From NCBI RefSeq assembly GCF_018343525.1, contig NZ_JAGYPH010000001.1, positions 1-64,000 of the forward strand: a stretch of 64,000 nucleotides of DNA. Direction: 5' to 3'. The stretch comes from Lederbergia citrea. Its GTDB lineage: Bacteria; Bacillota; Bacilli; Bacillales; Bacillaceae_C. This document shows positions 45,914 through 55,569 of the stretch, in pieces. A program made the translations under genes and the position numbers. Below the pieces are notes generated by a model that saw nothing but the letters and a program-made list of their open reading frames with translations, had not been told where the DNA came from and did not search any database. The first letter of the stretch is position 1; the number at the start of each line of letters is the position of its first letter.

Positions 45914-46297
45914 TTATCCTGGAAAGCCCATCTGGCCCGGAAAGTTTGGAAATCCAGTGCCGCTAGGGAATCCTTGGGTCCCGCCACCAGGGAATCCCTG
46001 AGCTCCCCCGGGGAAGCCCATCTGGCCTGGTTGTCCGGGATATCCCATTGAGCCTGAATGCCCAGTATGCCCTGAATGACTAGAGTGCCCCATGCCGCCC
46101 ATTTGATTTTCGATATTTGTCAACCGGCGGCTTAAGCGCTCATGTTCGCGTTCCATACGCTGAATCTGTCTTTCTAACTGAGTTAATCTGTTACCTATGC
46201 CCGATGTACCTGATGAGGTGGGCATTTGACTAGGCATCATTTCTTGCCCGGGAAACGGTTGAAACATACCTCCAGGCAGTTGCTGGCGAAAGTCCAT
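45914..46297 (-). CDS. Gly/Pro-rich protein with central coiled coil
   Basis: 127 residues. N-terminal Pro/Gln/Met-rich part, a charged coiled coil at about 36-68 (LTQLERQIQRMEREHERL), then a low-complexity tail of GHSGHTGHSG and repeated GFPGG/GYPGQ units. GGAGTG precedes the ATG. Not recognised as a named family; composition is like spore-coat or exosporium-associated proteins, which is inference only. A hairpin AGGCGGAAAA / TTTTCCGCCT lies just past the stop (45875-45906). Confidence 0.75.
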   Translation of the reverse strand: MDFRQQLPGGMFQPFPGQEMMPSQMPTSSGTSGIGNRLTQLERQIQRMEREHERLSRRLTNIENQMGGMGHSSHSGHTGHSGSMGYPGQPGQMGFPGGAQGFPGGGTQGFPSGTGFPNFPGQMGFPG

Positions 46298-46407
46298 GCA
46301 ATTTCACTCCATTCTGTTAGGTCCTGCATCATCAGCCTATGTAAAAGTAGGCGAGGTGTATGGGCGAATGCCTAAAATTAGTTATTATCTTTTAAAGGAG
46401 CTCGTTC

Positions 46408-47115
46408 ATGAGAATTGATAAATTGCTTTCTAATGTTGGTTATGGAAGTAGAAAAGAAGTGAAGAAAATTTTAAAAGGTGGAAGTGTCGCGGTCAATGGA
46501 CAAACCATCAAGGATGCCAAATTCCATGTCGATCCCTACAAAGATTCCGTGTTGATTTTCGGCGAAGAAGTCGAATACCGTGAATTTATTTATTTGATGA
46601 TGAACAAGCCACCTGGTGTGATTTCGGCGACTGAAGATTATCATGACGAAACTGTTGTCGATTTACTTGATCCAAAACACTCCGTCTATGAGCCATTTCC
46701 TGTCGGCCGCCTTGACAAAGATACGGAGGGGTTGTTGATTCTAACGAATGACGGTCAGCTTGCACATCAATTACTTTCGCCAAAGAAAAATGTTCCGAAG
46801 ACATATTTTGCCGTAATTAATAGCGAAGTGACGGAATCTGATATCGAAGAATTTAAAAAAGGTGTCATCCTCGATGATGGATATCATACTAAACCAGGAG
46901 AACTCACTATTTTAAAATCAGGCTTGCATTCCGACATTGAGTTAACCATAACTGAAGGGAAATTCCATCAAGTTAAACGGATGTTCGAAGCCGTTGGCAA
47001 AAAAGTCGTTTATCTGAAGCGAGTATCAATGGGACCGATTCAGCTGGACGACATATTACAACTTGGAGAATACAGAGAACTGACCGAAAAAGAAATACAA
47101 TTACTTAAAGAATAA
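46408..47115 (+). CDS. ytzG: RsuA-family 16S rRNA pseudouridine synthase YtzG
   Basis: 235 residues. N-terminal S4 RNA-binding domain (about 1-60) and an RsuA-type catalytic domain with Asp103 in PVGRLDKDTEGLL. In E. coli RsuA makes pseudouridine 516 of 16S rRNA. AAAGGAG precedes the ATG. Symbol assigned by synteny with B. subtilis ytzG. Confidence 0.87.
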   Translation: MRIDKLLSNVGYGSRKEVKKILKGGSVAVNGQTIKDAKFHVDPYKDSVLIFGEEVEYREFIYLMMNKPPGVISATEDYHDETVVDLLDPKHSVYEPFPVGRLDKDTEGLLILTNDGQLAHQLLSPKKNVPKTYFAVINSEVTESDIEEFKKGVILDDGYHTKPGELTILKSGLHSDIELTITEGKFHQVKRMFEAVGKKVVYLKRVSMGPIQLDDILQLGEYRELTEKEIQLLKE

Positions 47116-47228
47116 TCGACAAGTGACAGGCACGCCCCGGATTTTGTCGAATCCCTTTTCCCGCGGATATGGAGGTCATAAGTGGAGAAACTATTTATGA
47201 TTTTATCGCGATTGAAAGGGGATTTTTT

Positions 47229-47387
47229 ATGGTTAAGCGTAAAGCTGTACGAAATGCTGCAGAGAAGTATAGTAAAACACCGAAGAAAAATATTGAGGAA
47301 AGTGACTTTACTGCCGAATTTGCCGCTGGAGAAGATCCGATGAAAGGGGCAAATCGCAATTCCCAACTTGGTCGAAAAGGTAAGTAA
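47229..47387 (+). CDS. Small basic hypothetical protein
   Basis: 52 residues, Lys/Arg-rich ends around an acidic centre (EESDFTAEFAAGEDP). ATG 47229 preceded by AAAGGGG at suitable spacing; the longer frame starts in the upstream spacer without a ribosome site. No known family recognised. Bounded by a strong terminator, which supports a real gene. Confidence 0.6.
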   Translation: MVKRKAVRNAAEKYSKTPKKNIEESDFTAEFAAGEDPMKGANRNSQLGRKGK

Positions 47388-47397
47388 GGCAAATAAA

Positions 47398-47433
47398 GAA
47401 AAATCGACAGGTGCCAGGCACCTGTCGATTTTT
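47398..47433. terminator. Bidirectional terminator before amyX
   Basis: Stem AAAAATCGACAGGTG / CACCTGTCGATTTTT with loop CCAGG between convergent genes. Confidence 0.93.
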
Positions 47434-47435
47434 CT

Positions 47436-49550
47436 TTATTTTTCACGGGATTTCATTAGGATGACGAGTTCGTAGGGTCCGACGGATGTGTATTCGCCAT
47501 TTACTTCTTGGTTGTGTCGTTGTAAATCGTTTGTTGCAGCCGTATGCCACTTCCCAGGTGAGGGCAATTGGAGTTCATAGTCTTGGTTTGTTGGATTGAC
47601 ATATATGGAAAAGTCCTCGTTATTTCCAAATAATGCAAAGCCGAAAACTGGTACGGGCGTGTCTAAAACATGTAATCTTCTTCTGATTTCTTGTTTAGTA
47701 GTAAGGCGAAAAACATCATATTTTTTTCTCAATGCGATGAGGTCTTTAATAAATTTTATATTTTCGTCTTCTATTTCCCTTTTGCTCCAATCTAATTGAT
47801 TGATATGATCACCGGAAAGATAGCTGTTTTCATCACCTTGTTTACTTCTAAACCACTCTTGCCCTGCATGAATGAATGGTACTCCTTGACTCACTAATGT
47901 AATCCCTGAAGCGAGCTGATGGATTTTCTTTCGCACCCATTCACTTTCTTGATCATTAGTAAGAAGAAGACGATCCCAAAGTGTATGGTTATCGTGACAT
48001 TCAACATAGTTAATTGTTTGATTTACCTCCGAAACGATCGGGGTACCAAACTCTTCTAAGGCAGAGCCGGAGATAAGATGGGGCATCCTTTCAATAAAAC
48101 GACCATTCCCATTTACATAACCGGCATCGTTAGTATTAAATAAATTTCCTTTAATTGAATCACGGAAATAATCATTAAAAAACCTGATACCTTGTAAAAG
48201 ATGTGAATGAGAGGAGGTAGCTTTCTGTTCAGAGGGCAATGCTGTCGCAAGTTCCCAGCCCTCACCTAGTAACATAATCGGCACTGCTTCATCAGCACAG
48301 CGATCATGAATTTCTTTCATTGTTTCAATATCCATGGCCCCCATCAGATCAAAACGAAAGCCATCTACCTTGTATTCACTCAGCCACAAATGAATCGTAT
48401 CCAGGATAAACTTTCTAACCATCGTCCGCTCTGTGGAGAGATCATTGCCAACTCCTGTTCCGTTACTCAACCTGCCATCTTCGTGATAGCGGAAATAATA
48501 CCCGGGAACAAGCTTTTCAAATGGCGATTCCTCCATAATAAACACATGATTATAGACGACATCCAAAATGACAGAAAGTCCTTCCTGATGAAATGACCGA
48601 ATCATCTTTTTACATTCATTAATTCTTGCGATGGGGTCCTCCGGAGAACCCGAATAACTCCCTTCAGGAACTTGAAAATATAATGGGTCATAGCCCCAAT
48701 TATAATCATCTTCAGGATAAGACTCATTGACACGAGCAAAGTCATTTATTGGTAAAAGTTGAACATGTGTGACTCCTAATTCTTTTATATAAGAAATTGC
48801 TGTTGAATAACCATTAGGAGTTTTTGTATCTAATTCTGTTAAACCTAAAAATTTCCCTCGATTGACTACCCCACTTTCTTCTTGACTCGTCGCGTCCCTT
48901 ACATGTAGTTCATAAATAATCGCATCTTGCAAATGTTCGAGTTTCGGTCTCTTTAGTTTGTCAAAATTAAGCTGATTCGTTCTGGAAAAATCAACAACCA
49001 CACCTTTTGCACTGTTAGCAAGCATAGCTTTCGCATAAGGATCGTTTATGAATGACGTTTTTCCATTGACACTAATTTCGTATTCATAAGTGAAACCATG
49101 CCAATCTCCTTCGATTTTTCTTTCCCACACACCATTTTTAAGTTTTTTTAATAAAAAAATATTATTATTTAAATATAACTTTACCGAAGACGCAGTAGGA
49201 GCCCAAATAGAAAATGTAGTTACTTCTTTTTCGCAAGATGCACCCAATTCACTATTCAAAGCGGAATAATGGAGGTCAAACCAACTAGTTCGAACGATTG
49301 CTCTTGGGTAAATAGGCATGTTCGCTTTTCCCCACATAAGGACAAGACTTTCTCCAATCGGCAGTTCTTCAAAAAAAATTATTTTCACAGTGGAATGATC
49401 AATGACAGCTTCCACTTTTGCCGTAAAATACTTATCTTCCGCTGCCCAATAAATGACAGGTGGCTCATCAGCATGAAGCAATGATGAGATATTTTCTGCA
49501 ATAACTGTTAACACGTGAACATCATCAATCCAGGCCACATGTGTATCCAC
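47436..49550 (-). CDS. amyX: Type I pullulanase
   Basis: GH13 debranching enzyme hydrolysing alpha-1,6 links in pullulan and glycogen-type glucans; cytoplasmic, no signal peptide. Type I signature YNWGYDP is present. Catalytic nucleophile Asp in DGFRFDLMG, acid/base Glu in LLGEGWE, third Asp in VECHDNHT. An N-terminal CBM-like domain (IWAPTASSVKLYL) precedes the barrel. GTG 49550 has AAGGGG eight bases upstream and gives 704 residues; an ATG at 49592 (718 residues) has no ribosome site. Divergent from glgB, so it probably trims the same polymer the operon makes. Confidence 0.93.
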   Translation of the reverse strand: MDTHVAWIDDVHVLTVIAENISSLLHADEPPVIYWAAEDKYFTAKVEAVIDHSTVKIIFFEELPIGESLVLMWGKANMPIYPRAIVRTSWFDLHYSALNSELGASCEKEVTTFSIWAPTASSVKLYLNNNIFLLKKLKNGVWERKIEGDWHGFTYEYEISVNGKTSFINDPYAKAMLANSAKGVVVDFSRTNQLNFDKLKRPKLEHLQDAIIYELHVRDATSQEESGVVNRGKFLGLTELDTKTPNGYSTAISYIKELGVTHVQLLPINDFARVNESYPEDDYNWGYDPLYFQVPEGSYSGSPEDPIARINECKKMIRSFHQEGLSVILDVVYNHVFIMEESPFEKLVPGYYFRYHEDGRLSNGTGVGNDLSTERTMVRKFILDTIHLWLSEYKVDGFRFDLMGAMDIETMKEIHDRCADEAVPIMLLGEGWELATALPSEQKATSSHSHLLQGIRFFNDYFRDSIKGNLFNTNDAGYVNGNGRFIERMPHLISGSALEEFGTPIVSEVNQTINYVECHDNHTLWDRLLLTNDQESEWVRKKIHQLASGITLVSQGVPFIHAGQEWFRSKQGDENSYLSGDHINQLDWSKREIEDENIKFIKDLIALRKKYDVFRLTTKQEIRRRLHVLDTPVPVFGFALFGNNEDFSIYVNPTNQDYELQLPSPGKWHTAATNDLQRHNQEVNGEYTSVGPYELVILMKSREK

Positions 49551-49887
49551 AATAGCAACCCCTTCATCATTAACATTTCTGTTTTTTATCATATGTTTTT
49601 AGTCTAATTCCGGGAAACGAATGACCTAGAATAAGGATTTCTTCCTATTTTAAATTATTATCCTTGATTTTCCAATTTATAACAAGGATCCTAAACTTGC
49701 TCTGTTATAGTTAAATAATTTGTTCGACAAACACCGGGGTAAATCTACTTGATCAATGAGATATTTGTCGAAGGAAAATTCAGTAAATACCCTTCATAAT
49801 CTCCTATAATAGAACTTGATTAGTTTTCTGCAATACATTTTTTTACAGTAACATGTTCTTCAACAGTTCAAGAAAGGAGTCAGCACA
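49551..49887. other. Divergent spacer amyX / glgB
   Basis: The spacer holds a TATAAT at 49805-49810 without a clear -35. A sigma-E-like arrangement AAAATT - 14 bases - CATAATCT is at 49775-49802. The B. subtilis glg operon is sigma-E dependent, so the second is worth noting but weak. Confidence 0.35.
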
Positions 49888-51810
49888 TTGTATTACAACA
49901 TTTCTGAACGAGATATATTTTTATTTCACCAAGGGACGAATTATCATAGTCATCAATTATTAGGCTGTCATCATATTGATTGGAAAGATACCCATGGATA
50001 TAGATTTGCAGTATGGGCGCCTAACGCCAAAGAAATTCGTGTTGTTGGTGATTTTAATCAATGGAATGGCAGTGCCTATTCATTAAAGAGAATTACTGAT
50101 GAGGGCTTATGGGTCGGCTTTTTTACGGATATTCCCGAAAATCTTCCCTATAAATACGAAATTGTGACATCTAATAGTCATGTATTGTTAAAAGCAGATC
50201 CTTACGCTTTTCAATCTGAGCTTCGACCTGCTACAGCATCTTTAACCCCTATATCGTCAGTCTATGAATGGAATGACCAACAATGGCAAGAAAAAAAGAA
50301 AAAATTCGATGCTTATAAATCCCCTGTCTCAATATATGAGGTTCATTTAGGTTCTTGGAAAACAAAGGAAGACGGTGAATTTTATACATATCGTGAGCTT
50401 GCAGGTGAATTAATTCCTTATGTCAAATCGCTAGGTTATACACATATTGAATTATTACCACTGGCTGAACACCCCTTTGATCTATCGTGGGGTTACCAAA
50501 TTACCGGATATTTTTCTGTAACATCGAGGTACGGTCCTCGTGATGATTTTAAACATTTCGTTGATGAGTGCCATAGGCACAACATTGGTGTCATTATGGA
50601 CTGGGTCCCCGGACATTTTTGTAAGGATGACTTTGCCCTTCGAGAGTTTGATGGCGAACCATTATATGAATATGCAGATCCTCGTAAAGCAGAGAAAAAG
50701 TCTTGGGGAACTTTAACCTTTGACTTTGGACGCCCTGAAGTACAAAGCTTTTTAATCTCAAATGCCCTTTTTTGGTTTCAGGAATACCATATAGACGGCA
50801 TCCGGGTAGATGCAGTGGCAAGCATGCTCTATCTTAATTTCGATAAATATGATGGCGATGAAAAGATCTACAATTCATTTGGCGGTGAAGAGAACCTCGA
50901 AGCATATGCTTTCATCCGCAAATTAAATGAGATTGTTTTTTCTTATGAACCGACCGCCTTGATGATGGCGGAGGATAGTTCAGATTTGCCACTGGTTACT
51001 GCACCGACTTATGCAGGAGGTCTTGGATTTAATTTTAAATGGAATATGGGCTGGATGAATGACATGCTCAAATTTATGGAGAAAGATCCCATCCACCGTA
51101 AATGGCATCACAATTTACTTACCTTTTCATTTATGTATACCCATTCGGAAAACTTTCTACTGCCGCTGTCACATGACGAGGTCGTCCACGGAAAAAAATC
51201 ATTGCTTAATAAAATGCCTGGTGATCAATGGCAGCAGTTTGCCAATCTAAGATTGCTATATGGTTATATGATGGCACACCCTGGTAAAAAGCTGCTATTT
51301 ATGGGGGGAGAATTGGCACAATACGCTGAATGGAAAGATAAAGAGCAACTTGACTGGCACTTATTGGATTATCCGCTTCATGAAGCAATGTTTACTTACG
51401 TAAAAGCGTTAAATCACTTTTATCTTGATAACACGGAGCTCTATGAGTTGGATCATCATTCTGAAGGTTTTGAATGGATTGATCCCCATAATGTGGATCA
51501 AAGCATCGTTGCTTTTCGCAGACGCAGCTCGAACCAGGAAGATGAACTGATCATTGTTTGTAATTTCACACCGAATGTTTGTTATGACTATAAAATTGGT
51601 GTTCCGGCTCCTGGGACGTATGTAGAAGTATTTAATTCAGATGCAGCAGAATTCGGGGGATCAGGTCAGATCAATGAAGCTGATCATTTTAGTATACCGA
51701 AAAAGTGGCATACATTACCGCAGCATATAAAAATTAAAGTCCCCCCTTTAGCCATCGCCGTTTTCAAACGAAAAAACACGATAAAAATGACTGAGGAGGT
51801 CATGGAATGA
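49888..51810 (+). CDS. glgB: 1,4-alpha-glucan branching enzyme
   Basis: 640 residues from a TTG at 49888 (AAAGGAGT eight bases upstream). Cuts alpha-1,4 chains and rejoins them as alpha-1,6 branches. CBM48 N-terminus ([20 protein letters not shown]) then the GH13 barrel with nucleophile Asp308 ([10 protein letters not shown]), acid Glu362 (MMAEDSS) and [12 protein letters not shown]. First gene of glgBCDAP; ATGA overlap with glgC. Confidence 0.96.
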   Translation: MYYNISERDIFLFHQGTNYHSHQLLGCHHIDWKDTHGYRFAVWAPNAKEIRVVGDFNQWNGSAYSLKRITDEGLWVGFFTDIPENLPYKYEIVTSNSHVLLKADPYAFQSELRPATASLTPISSVYEWNDQQWQEKKKKFDAYKSPVSIYEVHLGSWKTKEDGEFYTYRELAGELIPYVKSLGYTHIELLPLAEHPFDLSWGYQITGYFSVTSRYGPRDDFKHFVDECHRHNIGVIMDWVPGHFCKDDFALREFDGEPLYEYADPRKAEKKSWGTLTFDFGRPEVQSFLISNALFWFQEYHIDGIRVDAVASMLYLNFDKYDGDEKIYNSFGGEENLEAYAFIRKLNEIVFSYEPTALMMAEDSSDLPLVTAPTYAGGLGFNFKWNMGWMNDMLKFMEKDPIHRKWHHNLLTFSFMYTHSENFLLPLSHDEVVHGKKSLLNKMPGDQWQQFANLRLLYGYMMAHPGKKLLFMGGELAQYAEWKDKEQLDWHLLDYPLHEAMFTYVKALNHFYLDNTELYELDHHSEGFEWIDPHNVDQSIVAFRRRSSNQEDELIIVCNFTPNVCYDYKIGVPAPGTYVEVFNSDAAEFGGSGQINEADHFSIPKKWHTLPQHIKIKVPPLAIAVFKRKNTIKMTEEVME

Positions 51811-52943
51811 AAGAATGTGTAGGCATGTTATTAGCTGGTGGGGAAGGAAAGAGGTTAAGGGAATTAACGACGAATTTGGCAAAACCAGCCGTACACTTTG
51901 GCGGAAAATATCGCATTATTGATTTTACTTTAAGTAATTGTACAAATTCCGGCATTCATACGTTGGGTGTCATGACCCAATATTCTCCACTTGAATTAAA
52001 TAAACATATCGGGAATGGCAAGCCATGGGACTTGGATCGACCTAATGAGGGCGTCACAATCCTGTCGCCTTATACTGCGAAAGATGGCGGCAACTGGTAT
52101 TCTGGAACGGCAGATGCAATCTATCAAAATATTCATTTTATTGATCAACACAACCCTGAATATGTTCTTGTTATTTCGGGTGACCATATTTATCAAATGG
52201 ATTATAAAAAGCTATTGGAAGACCATAAACAAACTGGGGCAGATGCCACCATATCGGTCATTCCTGTTGCCTGGGAGGAAGCATCCCGCTTTGGAATTCT
52301 AAATACTACCGATGATATGCGAATCTATGAATTTGATGAAAAACCGGCATATCCGAAAAATAATTTGGCTTCTATGGGTATTTATATGTTTACATGGTCC
52401 ACTTTAAAATCCTATTTATTAGAGGATGCAGAATTGGAGTTTTCCAGCCACGATTTCGGCAAAGATATTATTCCTGCCATGCTTGGTGATAACCGTCGCC
52501 TTTATGCATATCGGTTTGAAGGGTATTGGAAGGATGTCGGTACTGTTCAAAGCTACTGGGAAGCAAATATGGACTTACTGGACGAAGATTGGAGCCTTTC
52601 GTTAAACAATAAAAACTGGAGAATGTACTCGAATGATTCAACTTTTCCACCACAATATATCGCTGAAACAGGAGTTGTGAAGCATTCACTCGTAAACTCC
52701 GGATGTTGGATAAGTGGAACAGTGCAAAGCTCCGTATTATTTAAAAATGTAATCATTCAACAAGGCAGCATGATTAAACAATCAATCTTGCATCCTGGTG
52801 TAAAAGTAGGTGAAAATTCTACTTTAGAACGAGTCATTGTGATGGAAAATACGGAAATTCCGGAAGGTACGACTATTCGGATTGGACTGGATCAGGAACC
52901 GCTCATCATCGATCAAGACAACTTAACAAGAATATTATCGTAA
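51807..52943 (+). CDS. glgC: Glucose-1-phosphate adenylyltransferase, catalytic subunit
   Basis: 378 residues. Makes ADP-glucose from glucose-1-phosphate and ATP. Nucleotidyltransferase motif [11 protein letters not shown] with Lys/Arg, [27 protein letters not shown] and a C-terminal left-handed beta-helix. Translationally coupled to glgB (ATGA). Confidence 0.96.
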   Translation: MKECVGMLLAGGEGKRLRELTTNLAKPAVHFGGKYRIIDFTLSNCTNSGIHTLGVMTQYSPLELNKHIGNGKPWDLDRPNEGVTILSPYTAKDGGNWYSGTADAIYQNIHFIDQHNPEYVLVISGDHIYQMDYKKLLEDHKQTGADATISVIPVAWEEASRFGILNTTDDMRIYEFDEKPAYPKNNLASMGIYMFTWSTLKSYLLEDAELEFSSHDFGKDIIPAMLGDNRRLYAYRFEGYWKDVGTVQSYWEANMDLLDEDWSLSLNNKNWRMYSNDSTFPPQYIAETGVVKHSLVNSGCWISGTVQSSVLFKNVIIQQGSMIKQSILHPGVKVGENSTLERVIVMENTEIPEGTTIRIGLDQEPLIIDQDNLTRILS

Positions 52944-52970
52944 AAATGATTTTAAAGGAGGAGAAGATAG

Positions 52971-54077
52971 ATGAACACAATGATGGGTCTTATTAATCTA
53001 GAGCATGAGCATCATTTTTTCCATGAATTAACTTATTTTCGAAACGGTTCCTCCATTCCTTTTGCTGGGCGTTACCGTTTGATTGATTTTACTCTTTCCA
53101 ATATGGTTAATTCTAATATCGAAGAAGTAGCAATTTTCACGCGTAATAAATATCGTTCCTTAATGGATCATCTTGGAACAGGGGAAAACTGGGAATTGGA
53201 TCGGCGACATGGTGGTTTATTTATTCTTCCGCCTGATTGGAATGACCCATCTGATATTTCAAAAGGAGACTTACAATTTTTCCATAATAACCGGGATTAT
53301 TTTCATCGCGGTACGTCTTCCTATGTCCTAATCAGCGGTAGTCAATTTATTTCAAATACGGATTATAAAGAAGCTTTTCAATTTCACCTAGATCGCGGAG
53401 CAGATGTGACGCTTATTTCTACCCATGTTGAGACGTTTGATACTGAACATGACTCATGTTTTCGAATTGAAGCTGATGAAGATGGATGGGTCAAAGATAT
53501 AACGAATGATAAGAAGAATCCGAAATTATTTACAGGAGTTTATATTATTAACAAAGAACTTTTGATGGATTTGGTCGATCAATGTATCGCCCATCATCAG
53601 GATCATTTCTTTATCCATGGAATTAAAGATAATCTCTCTGATTTAAAGATTCAAACTTATCAATATAATGGCTACTGTGCGTTTATCAATACGATTGAAA
53701 GTTATTACCGTCACAATATGAATCTACTGTCGGAAGATAATTTTCGGGATCTGTTTTACAAGGAACCATTTATTCGTACAAAAGTTGGTAACCAGCCTCC
53801 GGTGAAATATCGCAATGAATCGAGTGTCAAAAAGTCAATTCTAGCAAATGGCTGCATCATTGATGGCGAGGTAGAGGGCAGTGTGCTGTTTCGTGGTGTT
53901 TCAGTAAAAGAAGGAGCTACAATCAAAAACTCGATCATTATGCAGCGTTGTACGATTGAACCAGGAGTTTATTTAGAAAATGTCATTTTAGATAAAGATG
54001 TTCACGTAACGGCAAACCAAAGGTTTATTGGTTCAAAGGATAAACCGTATATAATCGCAAAAAGACAAATTATTTAA
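52971..54077 (+). CDS. glgD: ADP-glucose pyrophosphorylase regulatory subunit
   Basis: 368 residues, paralogue of GlgC. It lacks the GlgC N-terminal GGEGKRL loop (here NLEHEHHFFHELT), so on its own it is expected to be inactive; GlgD activates GlgC in Firmicutes heterotetramers. RYRLIDFTLSN and the C-terminal beta-helix are retained. AAAGGAGGAG precedes the ATG. Confidence 0.95.
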   Translation: MNTMMGLINLEHEHHFFHELTYFRNGSSIPFAGRYRLIDFTLSNMVNSNIEEVAIFTRNKYRSLMDHLGTGENWELDRRHGGLFILPPDWNDPSDISKGDLQFFHNNRDYFHRGTSSYVLISGSQFISNTDYKEAFQFHLDRGADVTLISTHVETFDTEHDSCFRIEADEDGWVKDITNDKKNPKLFTGVYIINKELLMDLVDQCIAHHQDHFFIHGIKDNLSDLKIQTYQYNGYCAFINTIESYYRHNMNLLSEDNFRDLFYKEPFIRTKVGNQPPVKYRNESSVKKSILANGCIIDGEVEGSVLFRGVSVKEGATIKNSIIMQRCTIEPGVYLENVILDKDVHVTANQRFIGSKDKPYIIAKRQII

Positions 54078-54132
54078 AAGTCTCTGGAGGCTAGACAGTA
54101 AGTGTTCATAGGCATGAAAGGAGAAATCTCTT

Positions 54133-55557
54133 TTGAAAAACGTATTATTTGTCGCATCGGAATGTACACCTTTTGTTAAAACTGGAGGACTAGCAGATGT
54201 GATTGGGTCACTCCCTCAAAGCTTGAAACAGTATGAGCGGATGGAGGTGCGCGTCATTCTGCCACTTTATGATGAAATTTCGGAAGAATGGCGGAATCAG
54301 ATGGAATACCTCGCTTCCTTCAATGTCCCCCTCGGATGGCGTAACCAGGAAGTCAGTATTTATACACTTGAACATAATCATATTCTTTATTATTTCATCG
54401 CCAATGACTATTATTTCACCCGTAAAGGTGTTTATGGGTATTATGATGACGGAGAACGGTTTGTATTTTTCAGCCGAGCTGTCGTTGAAGCTTTGGCACA
54501 TATTGATTTTAAACCGGATATTTTCCATGCCCACGATTGGCAAGCAGGAATGGCTGTGGCACTCGTGAAAATTATGCAGCCGGTTGAACACATGAAAACG
54601 GTCTTTACCATTCATAATATTAAATACCAAGGAGTCATGCCTCTTGGCACATATGACGATTTCCTTCAATTACCTGCAGAGCATATTGGCGGTATGGAAT
54701 GGAATGGGATGTTAAACTGCCTAAAAAGTGCACTGTTTCATGCCGATAAAATTACTACCGTCAGCCCGAGTTATGCTGAGGAAATTAAAGATCCTTATTA
54801 TAGTGAAGGACTTCATTCCATCCTTTTAGAAAGGTCAGCTGATTTAGTCGGTGTGCTTAACGGTATCGATACAAATGAATATAATCCATTAAAAGATCCA
54901 TCTATTCCAGTGAAATATCGTTCTTCGAGAGCTAGAAAGAAGAGTAATAAAATTGCTCTTCAAGAAAAAATTGGGTTGCCGATTGATAGTGAAAAGCCAC
55001 TATATATTATTATTACTCGTCTTGTAGAGCAAAAAGGGCTTCATCTCGTAAAACATATTTTAGATGATTTTCTTCAAGAGGACGTCCAATTGGCAATTTT
55101 AGGCACTGGTGATGAAGAATTTGAATCGTTTTTTGCGGAGGCTGCTCATCGCTATCCGGAAAAACTAGCGACGATATTAACCTTTGATGAAGGGCTAGCG
55201 CGCCAATTATATGCGGGTGCCGATTTCTTTGTCATGCCATCTAAGTTTGAACCGTGCGGACTGGCCCAACTGATTGCCTTGCAATATAAAACGGTTCCTA
55301 TTGTTCGAGAAACAGGCGGGCTAAAAGATACGATCCATCCATTTAACGAAATAACGGGTGAAGGAAATGGATTTAGTTTTACAAATTACAATGCTCATGA
55401 TCTTTTGAGTGTGTTACGCTATTCATTAACAATTTTCAATGATCCATTTCAATGGTCTCAGCTTCTAAAAAATGTCAATAAAAGTCAGTTCAGTTGGAAG
55501 GATTCAGCTAGCGACTATGCAAACCTTTATGAGGAAATTACATCTATTTACGTATAA
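54133..55557 (+). CDS. glgA: Glycogen synthase (ADP-glucose)
   Basis: 474 residues from a TTG with AAAGGAG upstream. GT5 enzyme that extends alpha-1,4 chains from ADP-glucose. ADP-glucose-binding KTGGLAD at 16-22, HAHDWQAGM, and the C-terminal FEPCGLAQLIAL plus ETGGLKDT motif. Twelve bases before glgP. Confidence 0.96.
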   Translation: MKNVLFVASECTPFVKTGGLADVIGSLPQSLKQYERMEVRVILPLYDEISEEWRNQMEYLASFNVPLGWRNQEVSIYTLEHNHILYYFIANDYYFTRKGVYGYYDDGERFVFFSRAVVEALAHIDFKPDIFHAHDWQAGMAVALVKIMQPVEHMKTVFTIHNIKYQGVMPLGTYDDFLQLPAEHIGGMEWNGMLNCLKSALFHADKITTVSPSYAEEIKDPYYSEGLHSILLERSADLVGVLNGIDTNEYNPLKDPSIPVKYRSSRARKKSNKIALQEKIGLPIDSEKPLYIIITRLVEQKGLHLVKHILDDFLQEDVQLAILGTGDEEFESFFAEAAHRYPEKLATILTFDEGLARQLYAGADFFVMPSKFEPCGLAQLIALQYKTVPIVRETGGLKDTIHPFNEITGEGNGFSFTNYNAHDLLSVLRYSLTIFNDPFQWSQLLKNVNKSQFSWKDSASDYANLYEEITSIYV

Positions 55558-55569
55558 GGGGGGCTGATC

